Shown here one piece after another: positions 1-11,259 of a DNA stretch of 64,000 nt. Numbering within the stretch: the first letter of the stretch is position 1; the number at the start of each line of letters is the position of its first letter. Source of the DNA: Shinisaurus crocodilurus (taxonomy: Eukaryota > Chordata > Lepidosauria > Squamata > Shinisauridae); NCBI GenBank assembly GCA_021292165.1, contig CM037888.1:31299140-31363139 (forward strand). Direction: 5' to 3'. Position numbers and translations under genes: made by a program. The notes beneath the pieces were generated by a model. The model did no database searches. It was not told where the DNA came from and worked only from the letters and a program-made list of their open reading frames with translations.

Positions 1-600
1 TGTTTCTCCTTGATTGGGTCTCTGGGTTGCTGACTTCCTTCACACAAAATCAATATTGTATTCCTGGGATTGAAATGTACTTTGCCTTGATGTGGAACTG
101 CAAACAATACCAAATCACAGGCTCCATTTCCACCCACGTTTGCCCTGGAAGCCTGTGTGTGGTGTGATCAACATCCTTAAAAAAACGCTACTAAATCTGA
201 GCATAATGGACTCCACAATGCCACTAAGAGCTATTTATGTTGCTTAAGAAGATTCATGCTCATTATAGCATAAGCTGAGACACATTTTTTAAGAGCCCAT
301 TCTTGGATAGAACAGGCATTATGCCTTGTTCAGAACATTTGGTAGAAAAGTGGAAGTTTCAAGGGAGCAAAATCATGGCCAGATATTTCACCCGACCCAT
401 TTGAAACTCACACCTGTTTAGAGGTAGGAATAGAAGAACACTGCCAGCCTGTTACCTGTCCTTTGGAAGGTCAATTTTCATGAGCAGTTACTTCAGTGTA
501 ATAAGTCAGTAATGTTTAACTCCCTAAGGGCACATTCCTTTGCATGTTTAGAAAAAAAAGTCCTAACTCCAGTATACTCCAGCCAGCCATAGGATTGCAT
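1..600. other. Unassigned non-coding sequence
   Basis: I see no coding frame of note, no recognisable repeat ends and no microsatellite here. It is moderately AT-rich single-copy-looking sequence. It may be old decayed repeat or unique intergenic DNA. Confidence 0.5.
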
Positions 601-1000
601 CCTAAACGGCTTAACGCCAGATTAATCAAATGATTGCCTCCTCTCATATTTACCTATCTGGATCCTAAGATCTTCAGATGCCTTTCTCAGGGTGCTACAA
701 ATGAAGTACAGAAGATGACCACAGACAGGATATTTTTGGTGGTGGCACCCAGCTTGTGGAATGTCCTCCCCAGAGAGGTTTGCCTGACACCTAAGATCAC
801 TTTAAGATCTTCAGTATTTTTAGCTTTACTGTTTCAGTATTTTTCTGTTGCTGGCTTTATTTTCATTCATTTGGTTTTGAACAGTGGTTGATTTTTATTC
901 TGAAAGATTTTGATGACTCCTACTGATTGTTTTGTTATAGTTTTTAATTTTTATTGTTAACTGTCCAGAGGTGGTTAACATAATTCATTGGTAAATGATG
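600..1000 (+). mobile_element. L2-like LINE ORF2 3' fragment
   Basis: One plus-strand frame (634-891) reads like the extreme C-terminal end of an L2-type ORF2. The stretch VVAPSLWNVLPREV matches the 'F.V.AP.LWN.LP' signature that closes these ORFs. A typical LINE tail follows (tccagaggtggttaacataa). The element is strongly 5'-truncated and non-functional. Family assignment is from motif recognition only. Confidence 0.6.
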
Positions 1001-1394
1001 TAAATTCATATATACATACATATAAAAGTCCAGTATTACACTTACTGCAGTTCAAATGGAGAAGGAGGAGCAAGAATATGCAATCGTTGAAGGAAGAATG
1101 TGCACTCTTACACCAGTATGGCTTTTCCATACTGATCTTACAGGAGAAGAACAGTATTGGGTTTGACTGAAAGCTCTGATCAGTCCCAGCAGAACTGCCC
1201 ATTGCATCTCTGGTGTTCTGGGAAAAGCTTCTTTCCAATCAGGAAACATGCCCAGTACAGGGACTCACACAAAAACACAGCAGAAGTGGGGTCTTCATGT
1301 GCATAAGGGTAAGGACTAGAGATAAACCTATTCAGTTGTGCCTCCAGTGTTGCAGCTGTGTTCATAATATGAATATATTAAGATCAGTGCTGAA

Positions 1395-1505
1395 GGCCCT
1401 TTCTTCCTCCGGGCGGCCATGCCATCAAAAGTGAGGTGGGTGGCAACCGAGGGGGGCTATTTAGTGGTGGTGCCCTGTTCATGGCACGTGCTGCTGAATA
1501 AAGTT
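1395..1505 (+). mobile_element. Short L2-like LINE fragment
   Basis: The stretch reading roughly FSVVVPCSWHVL resembles the same ORF2 C-terminal signature seen at 634-780, and it is flanked by degraded sequence. Too short to be sure. It could be a second relic of the same family. Confidence 0.35.
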
Positions 1506-2434
1506 TCAGTATGTTTGAATGCATTTTTACAACCATTTGATGTTGAATTATGATGAGAAGTGCATTGGATTTTTTTAAAATAGAGAAGTGGAATACAAAT
1601 ATTTCAAATAAAATAAGGGATAGGGGGAAGCAATGCTTTACCTTTCCCAGTGGCTGCAAACATTTGGGTCATCTGGGTTTAAGGAGATGGTTGTTTTCAG
1701 AAGGAGCGAGAGGGCAAGAACTTTGAGATTCCACCACAGCAGCAGACAGAACATCATCGCTGTTTCTTAATGAAAAAGAGAAAATAATTAGACAATCAGG
1801 CAACTGTTCCAGTTATACCTTATGTCATACTTGCACATTTTATCACCCAAAACGATATGAGTAAATCAGAAGATGGGAAGAATTGGAATTAATTTGCCTT
1901 CCACTACATTCATACTTTAAAAAAAATTAAAAGACATCCAAAGACCAGGATTTCTCTCCCTCATCCCCAAGCCCCATTTCTCAAGGATTTGTTCCTCACC
2001 ACTACCCCAGTAGCCAAAGAAGTTATCTTTAAAAGAAACCTGAAGGCAAAGAAGCTATCAATTTACTCCATCAGCAATTTTTTTTAGTGATTCCTACACT
2101 TACTTTTTAAAAATAAAATTAAAAACTTCCACTAAAGTATTATAATATCTTACATTCCAACCCCAAGGAGGAAACCAGCTCTTGTTCATTTTAGCAGGGT
2201 TTACATATGTCAATTGCTGAATCTCCAAAATACATGATTACTATATGACCGATAGAAAATCAATTGAACTTTCAGTTCTTATTAGGTGATGGGCAGAGTT
2301 TTAGAAAGTTCTCATTTGAACTAAAGCCTTAAGCGCCCTGACTTATCTTTGAAATCATCACCTTGTGCTCTAAAATATTATGATTGCTCACTCACTTATT
2401 CTCTTGATAACACTCTACATACATCAAATACGAA

Positions 2435-2605
2435 TGGCAAATTTATTTATTTAGTTCAAGCATTTATACCCTTTTCTTCAGCAGGAAAGGCTTCCAGGGC
2501 AGCTTACCAAGATCAATAAGAAGCCAGTCCCTGCCCTCAGGCTTACAATCTAAAAGACACAACACAAAAGGAAAAAAGGTAGGGGGGGGGGAGGAAAACA
2601 AGAAA
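2435..2605 (-). mobile_element. LINE-like 3' end, antisense
   Basis: A Sauria/LINE-type tail in reverse: an atttatttattta start, then a 'scc...gcagcttacc' block, a 'cttacaatctaaaagaca' block and cacaaaaggaaaaa. A clearly related copy lies at 62855-63005 (same 'aatctaaaaggcatgacacaaaagg' block). This is probably the 3' untranslated end of a non-LTR retrotransposon. Family not determined. Confidence 0.5.
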
Positions 2606-2755
2606 ACTCAGACACTGATTCCTAGTGTTAGAAGGTTCCTGGTGTTATAAGGTTCCTATAAGGTCCCCCTGTAATGCTGTAATGGAGCTGGACGCTGTTG
2701 GTGACCTTAGCTTAGCATAACCTGCTGGAACAGAAAGAGTTCAAAGAGAGGATCA

Positions 2756-2915
2756 CAGGACCATAGAGTTGGAAGGGGCCTACGAGTCCATCGAGTCCAA
2801 CCCCCTGCTCGGTGCAGGAAACTAGAGGAGGGGTCTCCCATCCAAGTAATCACCAGGCCTGACCCTGCTTAGCTTTCCACGCTCAGACAAGCTGAGCCAG
2901 CCTGAGCCACAGGCC
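2756..2915 (-). mobile_element. 5S-headed, CR1-tailed SINE, copy 1
   Basis: Read on the minus strand, the left part (ctgagcgtggaaagctaagc, gggtcaggcctggt, tacttggatgggagacc) follows the internal promoter region of 5S rRNA. The right part (ggttggactcgatgg, ccttccaactctatg) is a CR1-type 3' end. The same head-tail junction recurs at 40851-41007, 47570-47742 and 49537-49707, so this is a repeat family and not a chance fusion. The 5S head would supply a Pol III promoter and the CR1 tail would recruit CR1 reverse transcriptase (inference). Confidence 0.75.
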
Positions 2916-2978
2916 TGTATAACAGCCAAGAATTAATGGTCTCTCAGCGGGGTTGATGGTTTGTCCTTGCTCCACAGC

Positions 2979-3098
2979 CAGTGTTCTCCCACCTTGGGTC
3001 CCCAGATATTTTTGGCCTACAACTCCCGCATAGCTGACTGGGGCATGCTGGGAGTTGTAGGCCAAAAACATCTGGGGACCCATGGTTGGAGAACACTG
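2979..3098. mobile_element. hAT-type hairpin MITE (family A), copy 1
   Basis: Near-palindrome starting cagtgttctcc and ending ggagaacactg, with arms reading inward through ttgggtccccagat and ggcctacaactccc. The left arm has lost part of the hairpin tip. Flanks ccacagcc/ccacactt are only a degenerate 8-bp duplication. It is non-autonomous with no coding capacity. Assignment to hAT rests on the exact 8-bp duplications of sister copies (41776-41892, 53734-53848). Confidence 0.8.
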
Positions 3099-3100
3099 CC

Positions 3101-3707
3101 ACACTTCTCCCTCTCTCCTAGCTCCTCAAGTTCTGACTCCCGAAATCCAAAACAGCACTGGTCAGATTCCGTGGGAATGGATTCTGAAACAAAAGGGGAG
3201 GGGGGGGAAGAAGAGGAGGTAAGAACAGAGCCGCTCTCTGTAGATAACACGGACCCAGCTGCGCCATCAAGGTTGCAGCCAGAGGCGGGGGGGGGGAGTG
3301 GGGAGTAGGGGAAGAATCTCTGGGGAAAGTACTCCCGATGGGAGGGGAGGAAGCCAGCCTCCGTGCCAGATCCTCGCGGGCGTCGTCGCTTACGTTAGGC
3401 AAGAGCGACGGACATCTCTTCGCCGCTCTGCTCGGTTGGCGAACAAGACTTTTGGCCCGCCCTAGGGGCGGAGTGGATTCTCTGGTTTGAGGGTGGGGGA
3501 CGCACGAAACGCCTCAGTGTGGCATCAACCGTTAGTCATTCCTGACCTCCCATTGACGGATATAGAGTCCTGGATTACTTTCTTTACTTTTGTGTGACAC
3601 TGTTCTGCAACCACCTGAGTTGCCTTGCTTTTGCGTAATAAAGCTTTACAAAGAAACCCCGTGAGCCGTGCCTGACGCTCTGGCCGGAGAGAGGGGAGCA
3701 GGCGCGT

Positions 3708-3735
<28 letters not shown>
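3101..3735 (+). repeat. LTR-like dispersed repeat, copy A
   Basis: About 630 bp that recurs in inverted orientation at 20455-21070. Shared landmarks are an acidic-coding stretch with VDNTDPAAPSRLQPE, a GC box-like ccgccctaggggcgga, a CCAAT-type gattggct equivalent (degraded here to ggttggcg), a polyadenylation signal aataaagctttacaaag, and a terminal U5-like cgtgcctgacg. The layout (promoter boxes, poly-A signal, short downstream segment) suggests a solo LTR, or the 3' end of an LTR retroelement. No reverse transcriptase or envelope sequence is present. It is non-coding as it stands. Confidence 0.5.
3704..3733. repeat. (GA)n microsatellite
   Basis: Run of GA dinucleotides at the end of the LTR-like copy, followed by (CAGA)n. 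Confidence 0.9.
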
Positions 3736-3739
<4 letters not shown>

Positions 3740-3828
3740 ACAATATGCAGCTCTAGGATCCTTGACACAGCCATGATGTTGGAGAGGTGGCGTACAAGGG
3801 TTCCCCATGGAATCTAGCCTAGTGCTAT

Positions 3829-3846
3829 ATAAATAAATAAATAAAT

Positions 3847-3893
<47 letters not shown>
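3829..3893. repeat. (AATA)n and (GAT)n microsatellite
   Basis: An aataaataaata run, preceded by the LINE-tail-like 'tagtgctatat', passes directly into about 15 GAT units. The minus-strand poly-isoleucine frame here is only the translated microsatellite. Confidence 0.9.
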
Positions 3894-4554
3894 TCCGTAG
3901 TGCTAGGAATGTGGGTGCTGGGGTACGGAGAAGCATTCAGCTGTGTGGGCCTCCAGCTGCAGTTTGAAACAACATGACCCACAGAGATTGATCACCTCAG
4001 TGAGGACTAGTAAAACCTCAACAGAATATCCGCTTCAAGTTACAAGGCTTTCCATCAACGTGCACTGATGCCTAACCGGTGTTCCAGAGCAGGGAGCACA
4101 CGGCTGGCCAGAGAGAGAGGGCCACTAATTCAAGAGCGCTGCCTCATTACGTTAGCCACAGAAAAGCATTTTGATTAGTTCTAGTTCTGTGTGTTTGATC
4201 CATCCTCCAGTAATCCCCTCTTTGCACTACCACAGGTCTGCAACCACACTGAACGTTTCCCTCCCTTTTCCGTTCTGCTTCGTCCCCCGCCCCCACAACT
4301 CCACATCTACTCCTCTGCCAGATTCGGCAGCAACAGCACAGCCACAGATTCTCGCCAGAGAAGGCATTGCAAGCCCAGCATAACTAGCTGGATGCGAAGG
4401 GCCGGGAATGTTGGCCCCGAACCCAGAACGCGCCTCTGGACGCAGGCGTCTCCAGGCCCACTCCAACAGTTTGGCAGGCTTGCATGGGCCTGAGACGCAC
4501 CCACGAAGGGCAGCAAAAGTCAGTGTTTTAATTATCCTGGGGTCCAATCTTCTG

Positions 4555-4925
4555 TTGCACAGGCCTGTTCTACTTTATTTTATTTATATAAAATAAATTT
4601 AAAAAATCATATGCCGCCCCCTTCACTGAATTCAAGGCAGCTTACAAAGTTACACAGTTTCAAAATGCAAACCCCATTACAAAAACAACCTGCAGATAAA
4701 CAATACAGAGCAGTCAGCAAGATTTTAAGAGGCCTAAAGTACTTTTAAAACCTGGGAGGGAAAATGGGGTTTGCCTGGTGCCAAAAAGAAAGCAACGTTG
4801 CTGCCTGGCGAGCCTCCCACAGAAGGGGGCCATGGCCGAGAAGGCCTTCTCTCTAGTTGTCTGCTTCCCCTGTAACAACGGGGGAACAGAGAGAAGGGCC
4901 TCCGCAGATGATCTCAGAGCTAGAC
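4555..4925 (-). mobile_element. LINE 3' region, antisense
   Basis: The opening tttattttatttatataaaataaa and 'atgccgccccct...caaggcagcttacaaag' are a reversed LINE tail. Further in, 'ggggccatggccgagaaggcc' matches the sort of text found in other copies (23280-23320, 52870-52900: 'gagaaggccctcctcc', 'aacggccctctccc'). Old, 5'-truncated, no coding capacity. Family uncertain. Confidence 0.5.
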
Positions 4926-4996
4926 AGGACCGGTGGGTGACCGGATGGAAGTAGAAACAACAGGCGAGGGATCACCAACCCAGCATGGCTCTAGCA

Positions 4997-5132
4997 CAGG
5001 GCTCTCCAACCTTGGGTCCCCAGATGTTGCTGGCCTACAGCTGCCAGCATACCCAGCCAGCATGGCTAATGGCAAGGGATTCTGGGAGCTGTAGGCCAGC
5101 AACCTCTGGGGACTCAAGGTTGGAGAGCCCTG
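4997..5132. mobile_element. hAT-type hairpin MITE (family C), copy 1
   Basis: Palindrome with termini cagggctctccaacc and ggttggagagccctg. The arms run through gggtccccagatgttgctgg and gctcccagcatacccagcc to a loop 'atggctaatggcaaggg'. The flanks ctctagca and cctagca look like one 8-bp duplication with a 1-bp loss. The other full copy is 49505-49816, which has an exact duplication. Confidence 0.75.
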
Positions 5133-5139
5133 CCTAGCA

Positions 5140-6400
5140 GAAAAGACCAGCAAGCTTATGTTTGAAACCAAAACCAACTCAGTGATGCATTCATTGCACA
5201 GTCTTGGTCAAATCTCTCCTTTTCCATCCTTGGTACCTGTCGGGATGGGGTGGGGTGGGGTGAGTATCTATCGCAGTGACACTTCACAAAGCTAAAACCC
5301 GGATGCCACAGTTTCACCCACAAAGCACTTTGTGAAAAGCAATGGCACAGACAAATAAATCAAGTTTGGGAGAGGGGGTGGTTCACTTAGCGGAGGTGTT
5401 AAGATTCACACTTAGATTAGTGGGTTAACGGAGAAAAGGTATTTCCATCCCCTTGGGATGAAACTGATGAATGAGTAGCCTGATGTCAGTGGGTTAGCCG
5501 AGATAATGAAATTAAAGAAGAAGAAAGGATGCCTAGTAGTGTGCAAATGATACGATGAATAACCAAAACACACACACATACAGACGACCCAACCAGCTCC
5601 AGTTAACAAGAGTGCAACATGTGAAAATTTTCCCTCAATGCAAGAGTTTCCTCAGCCACTGTTCCTCTCAAAACCATTCCCAGGTAGTCTCTTTGGCCTG
5701 ATTCTCTCAGTTGAGGTGGGCTGAACCACTTCAGACTGCAGGTGACACCGTACTGAATGATCCTCCATACAAAAACAATTGCCTGCACGTGGAAAACTAG
5801 GGTGCCATGATTTTCCTTGGGCTCTAGTCGAGTCTTCTTCCTGTGGCTTATCACCTCAGTGAAAGTGAGGCCTTAGCTAGGCAGTCAAAAACAGGTGAGC
5901 GGGGGAGGAGGATTGGTTTCAAGGCAACATTTTTAGATTTTGAACTGAAAAACATTGAGCCAAAAGTTCCTGCAGGAGAACTTTCGGCTTAGCTTTAGCT
6001 GTAGGCCTGTCAAATCAGACAGGTATGGAATCGATGGAGAGAGTTCCAGCCCAGTTCTCACCCTCCCATTGTCACAGAGGCCACTGCCAGGGGTAGAGGT
6101 AGCCCGGCTCCCACAAATCCAAACACAGCCTATAGGTATTTAGAATAAAGGTAAGGATGGTAGGCCCACCTCCTAGAACCAATATGGTCACCAGGTCCCA
6201 AAAAGCACACAAGTCAGTCATGCACTCAAGAGCACTGTTGGGTAGGAGCTAAACCTGACTGTTGTGATACCAATGGCTGGAGTGAGAAAAGGTTCCGCCC
6301 ATCACCCCAAAAAGTATGTGTCCTTGTCTGCAGTCAGTTTACTTTGTCCACAGAACTCAAAGGGAGCCACTGATGACTGAGCAAAACCCACTCTGCATGC
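5140..6400. other. Unassigned non-coding sequence
   Basis: No gene, no clear repeat boundaries. It contains a short (TGGGG)n-like run near 5245 and small CA runs near 5570. Open frames are short and lack homology that I recognise. Confidence 0.4.
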
Positions 6401-6409
6401 TCAGGGGAG

Positions 6410-6522
6410 GACAGATCTCCAGGTATTTTTGGACTCCGGCTCCCAGAAGCCCCTGCCAGCATGGCCAATGGCCAGGAATGGTGGGAGTGGTAGTCCAAAG
6501 CATCTGGAGATCAACTTTCTGC
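6410..6522. mobile_element. Degraded hairpin MITE related to family C
   Basis: Imperfect palindrome: 'agatctccaggtatttttgg', 'gccagcatggccaatggcc', 'tagtccaaagcatctggaga'. The loop 'gccagcatggccaatgg' is the family C/generic hAT loop. Termini are eroded and no target duplication is visible. Confidence 0.55.
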
Positions 6523-7003
6523 CCACCGCTGCCTTAGCACATCCCTTTGCACAAGTACACCTTCTGCGGAGTCGAGGCAGGGGGCTCCACTGGGCCCCCT
6601 GCATCTGTAAAAGGATTGATCATCTGGGACACGCTGGTACGCCTGCACATCGTCCTTAGGCCGAAGGACCAGAATTTCAATCCCTCATTTGGCCACCTGT
6701 CAAGGATGACGTCTGTGCTCATTGTACATCCAAGACGGACCCTGTATTTTTTGTCCAACTGGAACAAAAATAGCATAAGAAAAAAATGAATTTGCAAGTT
6801 TTAACAGTCTCACCTCAGTGCGCTGTGACTCCTTGGCAGCTAAGAATCTGTCAGATTTGGTGACTTCATGGGCAGGAGGATGAACCTCAATCCAGGCTTT
6901 TCAGATGTTCTTCAGAAGCTGGGAAGAGACAATTGCAAACACAACTCAACAAAGGAAGGGGAGCAGGTGAAGCGAATTAAGGAAGAAAAGCAATAAGCAA
7001 GGA

Positions 7004-7033
7004 TGTGTGTTGTGTGCGTGTGTGTGTGTGTGT
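7004..7033. repeat. (GT)n microsatellite
   Basis: About 14 TG/GT units with one interruption (gcg). Confidence 0.85.
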
Positions 7034-7604
7034 CTCGTAACAGGGAATTCAAGATTCCACACAATACCAGAGGATTTGCTCAAGCAAACACAAGAGTAAA
7101 ATTTTACTAATCGATAACGTTGCTGGGGAAGGGGGGGGGATAAAAAATGCTGTTTAGGGCGGGGGGAAATGCTAACCGTTCTGAATGTACCTTGTAAACA
7201 TTTGTGACTTGCCTCACAGGCAATGAACCTCTGCTGTCATTAGTTTTCCTTTCCCCAGGTATAATGTTTGTTTGCTCAGGTGTGGAAGGCAACCCCCCCC
7301 CCCCCGCTGGCCCGCCAACTCCGTTTTTTCCCACCTACTCTGCCTAAGAAGTAGTGCATTGACATGTCCTCTATCACTATCATAAGGTGTCCTTTCAAAT
7401 TAAGTCACCGGGCGGGATTGCAAGATGCACAGGGGACTGGCCTCTTGAGTCAGACGGGGAGACAAAGGGCTTTCCAAACCCAAGAAGCTAGTCAGCATTT
7501 CATACTGCATTCAAGCAAAACAAAAAAGGGCCATGCTGGATGGAAGCTGTAGTCCGGCATGTCTGAAGGACATCAGGTTGGAGGAGGCTGCTGTAGTCTT
7601 ACAG

Positions 7605-7827
7605 CAGGGTTCTCCAACCTTGGGTCCCCATATGTTTTTGGCCTACAACTCCCAGCATGCCCCAGCCAGCGTAGCTGGCTGGGGCATGCTGGGAGTTGTA
7701 GGCCAAAAACATCTGGGAACCCAAGGTTGGAGAATACTGGTCTACACAGATTGGCAGCTACGCTGGCTGGGGCATGCTGGGAGTTGTAGGCCAAAAACAT
7801 CTGGGGACCCAAGGTTGGAGAACACTG
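7605..7827. mobile_element. Composite family A MITE (hairpin plus an extra arm)
   Basis: A complete family A hairpin (7605-7739) is followed by a 16-bp linker (gtctacacagattggc) and then a second right arm (about 7756-7827) ending ggagaacactg. The whole 223-bp unit, not the first hairpin alone, is bracketed by the exact 8-bp direct repeat tcttacag (7597-7604 and 7828-7835). The linker start 'gtctacacag' looks like a mutated tcttacag. This could be transposition of a three-arm element, or a second insertion or conversion event into an older one. Confidence 0.75.
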
Positions 7828-8149
7828 TCTTACAGGGACTAAGCAGGAGCTGATCACTACCTGAATAGGAGGAACTAAGGAACAGGGAATACACAAGATA
7901 AATAAATAATAGGTTTTACTTTAAAAAACAAACCACAACAACAGGTAGCTAAGACGAACAAGCAGAGAAAAGGGACAAGACAACAAAAATGAACTTTGGT
8001 TGCTGATCCATATAGCACATGAATCAGGCCCCAGTGCGATGACTCCTGCATGATTCAGCGGTACGAGAGGTATATTTCTACTTATCCCAAAATGTCAAAG
8101 GATACTGGGGGAATAAGCAAGCCTGCAGGGCGCACGAAGAGGCACTGCA

Positions 8150-8640
8150 TTAAGAAGTAGAAATTAATATTTTTCCTACTCTGACTTTTAATGCTAATTA
8201 ATTCATTCAGCTCTTCAAGAGAACTCCCAAGATTCTAATTTAAATCAGATCAAAATTTCTGGGCGTTAAACACTAAATTCCCATATATTTTCAAGAAATG
8301 CATCGGGAATTTCAGATTCCTTCAGACAAGGCTGGAGACATAATCCTCCCTTCCAAATTTCAGAGAAATTGCTGGAAAACAGGGCAGAGGTGCCAGAGTT
8401 GCCCATGGAGATAGGAATACATTGAAACCAAACCTGAGTTCAAAGATTGAAGGAAGCCAAAAAGTTGTGCAAGTGAATACCCAGCCTGCCTTATAGAAAA
8501 GGAAAGAGTATCAGCCAATCTCAGCAGAGTTCACTGCTGGCCAATCCGGTGCCCAGAAAAATACCACCTTCCTCATCGTGGGGTTAGATGGGCTTCCTAA
8601 AACAACCAATATCAGTGATGCAGCTATCTATAAACTTTCA
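8150..8640. other. AT-rich unassigned sequence, possible conserved non-coding element
   Basis: No repeat signature. The 8160-8270 part is rich in TAAT/ATTA homeodomain-type cores (aatgctaattaattcattc). Nothing here codes for protein. Conservation cannot be judged from one sequence. Confidence 0.25.
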
Positions 8641-8654
8641 CTTTCACCCTGTTT

Positions 8655-9200
8655 CCTTAAAATTTATCATTTATTAATTACCGAATTTATATACCACCGC
8701 TAAGGCACAATTGCCCCTTCAAAGCAAGGAACACTAATTTCATAAAATACAACATCCTAACAAAAGTATCATCCAGCTAAAAACCCATTGAACATCCTTA
8801 AAATTGAGGAGTAGCAGTGAAGACATCAACAGCAATTAACAAAAACTCACACACACACACAAAAGGCAGACTGAAATAAAAGTCGTTTCTTGTCAAAGTT
8901 TCCAAAGATGGGACCGCCCGTATTTCCCAGGGAAGGGAGTTACAGAACAATGGGGCCATCACTGAAAAGACCCTGACCCTGGTACCCATCAGCCTAATAT
9001 TTTTTTATTGGCATCGAGAAAGCAGAGCCTTGGTAGCTAACCAAAAAGCCCAGGCAGACTTGTATGACGATTTTATCCTGAGCCAGCCCTCCTCGAAATG
9101 GGAGGAGGGCTATATTGTGAGCCCCTTAACACAAGTGAGACATGTTAAGCCTCTCTAAGTGATGGCCCATCCAAATCAGCTCCACCCTGCCATCAGCACC
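8655..9200 (-). mobile_element. LINE 3' region, antisense
   Basis: It opens with 'catttattaattaccgaatttatataccaccgc', typical of a reversed LINE tail. Later 'cccagggaagggagttacagaac' and 'gggccatcactgaaaagaccctg' correspond to the 'incomplete ... gaaggccct' block of other copies. Old and non-coding. Confidence 0.45.
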
Positions 9201-9518
9201 TGGGGCGGTATCCAATGCTGCTGCTCTGCTAGTGGGAATGACCACTAGTGCAATCAGGAAACTAGCCCTTGCTGGCGCAATCCAGGAAACAAGCTGAAAC
9301 TATCACTTTTGGGACGAGACAGGTCAGTGGCGCGCAACGTGTTACGAGCTGGCAGATTCCCAGCATTGGATACTGGCCCTAATCTTGGGTTTGTGGGAGA
9401 GGCTATAATTATTAAATGGTGAGTAATATCCTCTGCACATACTCAGTCTTATTACTTATTTGTATATTCCACAGATGAAAGTTCTGGTGATGAACTAGCT
9501 CCAGTTCTGTCCTCTAGA

Positions 9519-9634
9519 CGAGTGTTCTCCAACCTTGGGTCCCCAGATGTTTTTGGCCTACAACTCCCAGCATGCCCCAGCCAGCGTAGCTTGTAGGCCA
9601 AAAACATCTGGGGGCCCAAGGTTGGAGAACACTG
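9519..9634. mobile_element. Family A hairpin MITE, deleted right arm
   Basis: Starts gagtgttctccaacc and ends ggttggagaacactg. The left arm is full length (…cagccagcgtagc), but the right arm jumps straight to ttgtaggcc, having lost about 20 bp of the hairpin tip (ggctggggcatgctgggag). Flanks ctctagac/ctaaagat match at 5 of 8 positions. Confidence 0.75.
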
Positions 9635-10199
9635 CTAAAGATCACGCTGAGGTTCTGGTTCTTTGAGGCATCCATTTTCTTCCTAGCTCACATCTTCACT
9701 TAGGTTCAAAGCAGGTATATCCTCTCGATGATCCAAATCCAGGCAAAATTATTGGCTCCCTATGATGGCCTCCCTTTTCCAAGAAGCGGTGTTTCATTTT
9801 TATAAGCTGTCCCAGAGATGCAACAACAAACAGAATGGCAACAGCATCCAAAACCAATATTTTACATTACTTCACCAATTTCCCACCTCTGGTACGTGCT
9901 GATTCATTTATTGCCCATTACTTATTTCAAACGGTGGGGTTTCTTTCCAGGAAAGTATAAGTAAAATCACCTGACTTACAGTAATAGGGCAGGCTGACAA
10001 CAATCCATCAGAAAGACTAGTGGGCAAATTCCATTTAATTAATATGTCAAACATGACAAAAAGCAAGAGACAGCTAAAGTGCCTGGAGATAGGCTAACCT
10101 AAACCATTCCTGTGAACGCTAAAGCCAAATTACCTGAAGGCACTCAACGCGGTTCCATCTCGAAAGCTGAAGAGGTACCCAGAACTGAATGGGAGAACA

Positions 10200-10262
10200 T
10201 CTGGGAATCCCATCCAGAAGATGCTGTCAGTATCGTCTGGGAATCCCATCCAGAAGATGCTC
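10200..10262. repeat. 36-bp tandem duplication
   Basis: tctgggaatcccatccagaa begins at 10200 and again at 10236, with near-identical sequence between. It sits in an open frame (10112-10366, plus) that I do not recognise and regard as chance. Confidence 0.8.
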
Positions 10263-10539
10263 TCCCGTTACCTCACCTCAGCCATCCAGGGCACGGGCTT
10301 CTCATCAGCTCTACCTGGATTTGCTTCTTCAAATACTTTGTCTGTGAAATGGACCCAGCCCCATAACCTGGAGAAGACACACTCTCACAGTCCTCTGGGA
10401 TTCTACATCTTTGCAACATCACAACAAAAGTCCAACAGGGACAACTAAAAACCCAACATGGCCTAGAGAGTGAAGGAAGGGATTGTGGGAGACGACTCGA
10501 AGGGCCACATTCCTGCCACCATAAGGCCAATTTGACTGT

Positions 10540-10585
<46 letters not shown>
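10540..10585. repeat. (CA)n microsatellite
   Basis: About 23 uninterrupted AC units. The long minus-strand Cys-Val frames here are its translation. Confidence 0.95.
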
Positions 10586-10587
<2 letters not shown>

Positions 10588-10918
10588 AATGGTAAGGCCA
10601 GGATAATGGAGTGGCTAATATTGCTTGATAGAAACTCTGACAATGTTCTATTTTCTTCGATTCAGGGTCAGATGAATCAGGCCGAAGCTCCTTTCTTCCC
10701 ACTCAGGTTAACAAAGAGAAACCACCACAGTGGCTAGAACACGGACCTGCAGCAGAGCGGAAGGAGGGTTGTATGAGTTCATCAACAAACACACAAAGAA
10801 TTGAGTTACAGGCAAGCAACCTGTCCTCCTCCTCTCCTGCACGGTCTCTCTGCAGGCACACAGGCTGGAGTCTAGCAAGCTCGCCTACTTGGAGTGCGGC
10901 GCAGGAGATTGCCTTAGG

Positions 10919-11252
10919 TCGGGGTAGGCAACGTGGTGCCCATGGGCACCAATGTGCCTCCAGACACTTCTGTTGGCTCCCCCGAAAGCACCCTACCCCT
11001 CCCACTTTTCTTTTCTTTTTTAAATTAACACTTATTGCTGTGAAATAGGTTTCTGCTGGTGCTGAAACTGAAGGTTCAAAGGAGTTGTTTAGTGCGTTGG
11101 GGCTCAGACCCCACCTCTGCCTTGCACTCGGTCTTCTGGGCAGGTTACTTGTCTTTTGCCATGCCTCCCATGGCAGCCATTTTTTGACGGTGCCCAGGAC
11201 AGTTTATCAAATTGCCAAATGTGCCCATGGCCCAAAAAGGTTGCCTACCCCG
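10919..11252. mobile_element. Non-autonomous hAT element, 334 bp, exact 8-bp duplication
   Basis: Terminal inverted repeats tcggggtaggcaac and gttgcctaccccg are flanked on both sides by gccttagg (10911-10918, 11253-11260). Inside, 'gtgcccatgggcacc' and 'gtgcccatgg' are subterminal repeats. There is no transposase: the plus-strand frame 11085-11384 overruns the element and is not conserved-looking. The 8-bp duplication is the hAT hallmark. Confidence 0.9.
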
Positions 11253-11259
11253 GCCTTAG

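Noticed and set aside
3584..3982. Frame with a poly-isoleucine run
   Set aside because: Translation of the (GAT)n microsatellite on the minus strand.
10273..10702. Cys-Val repeat frames
   Set aside because: Translation of the (CA)n microsatellite at 10540-10585; the same applies at 31320 and 25648.
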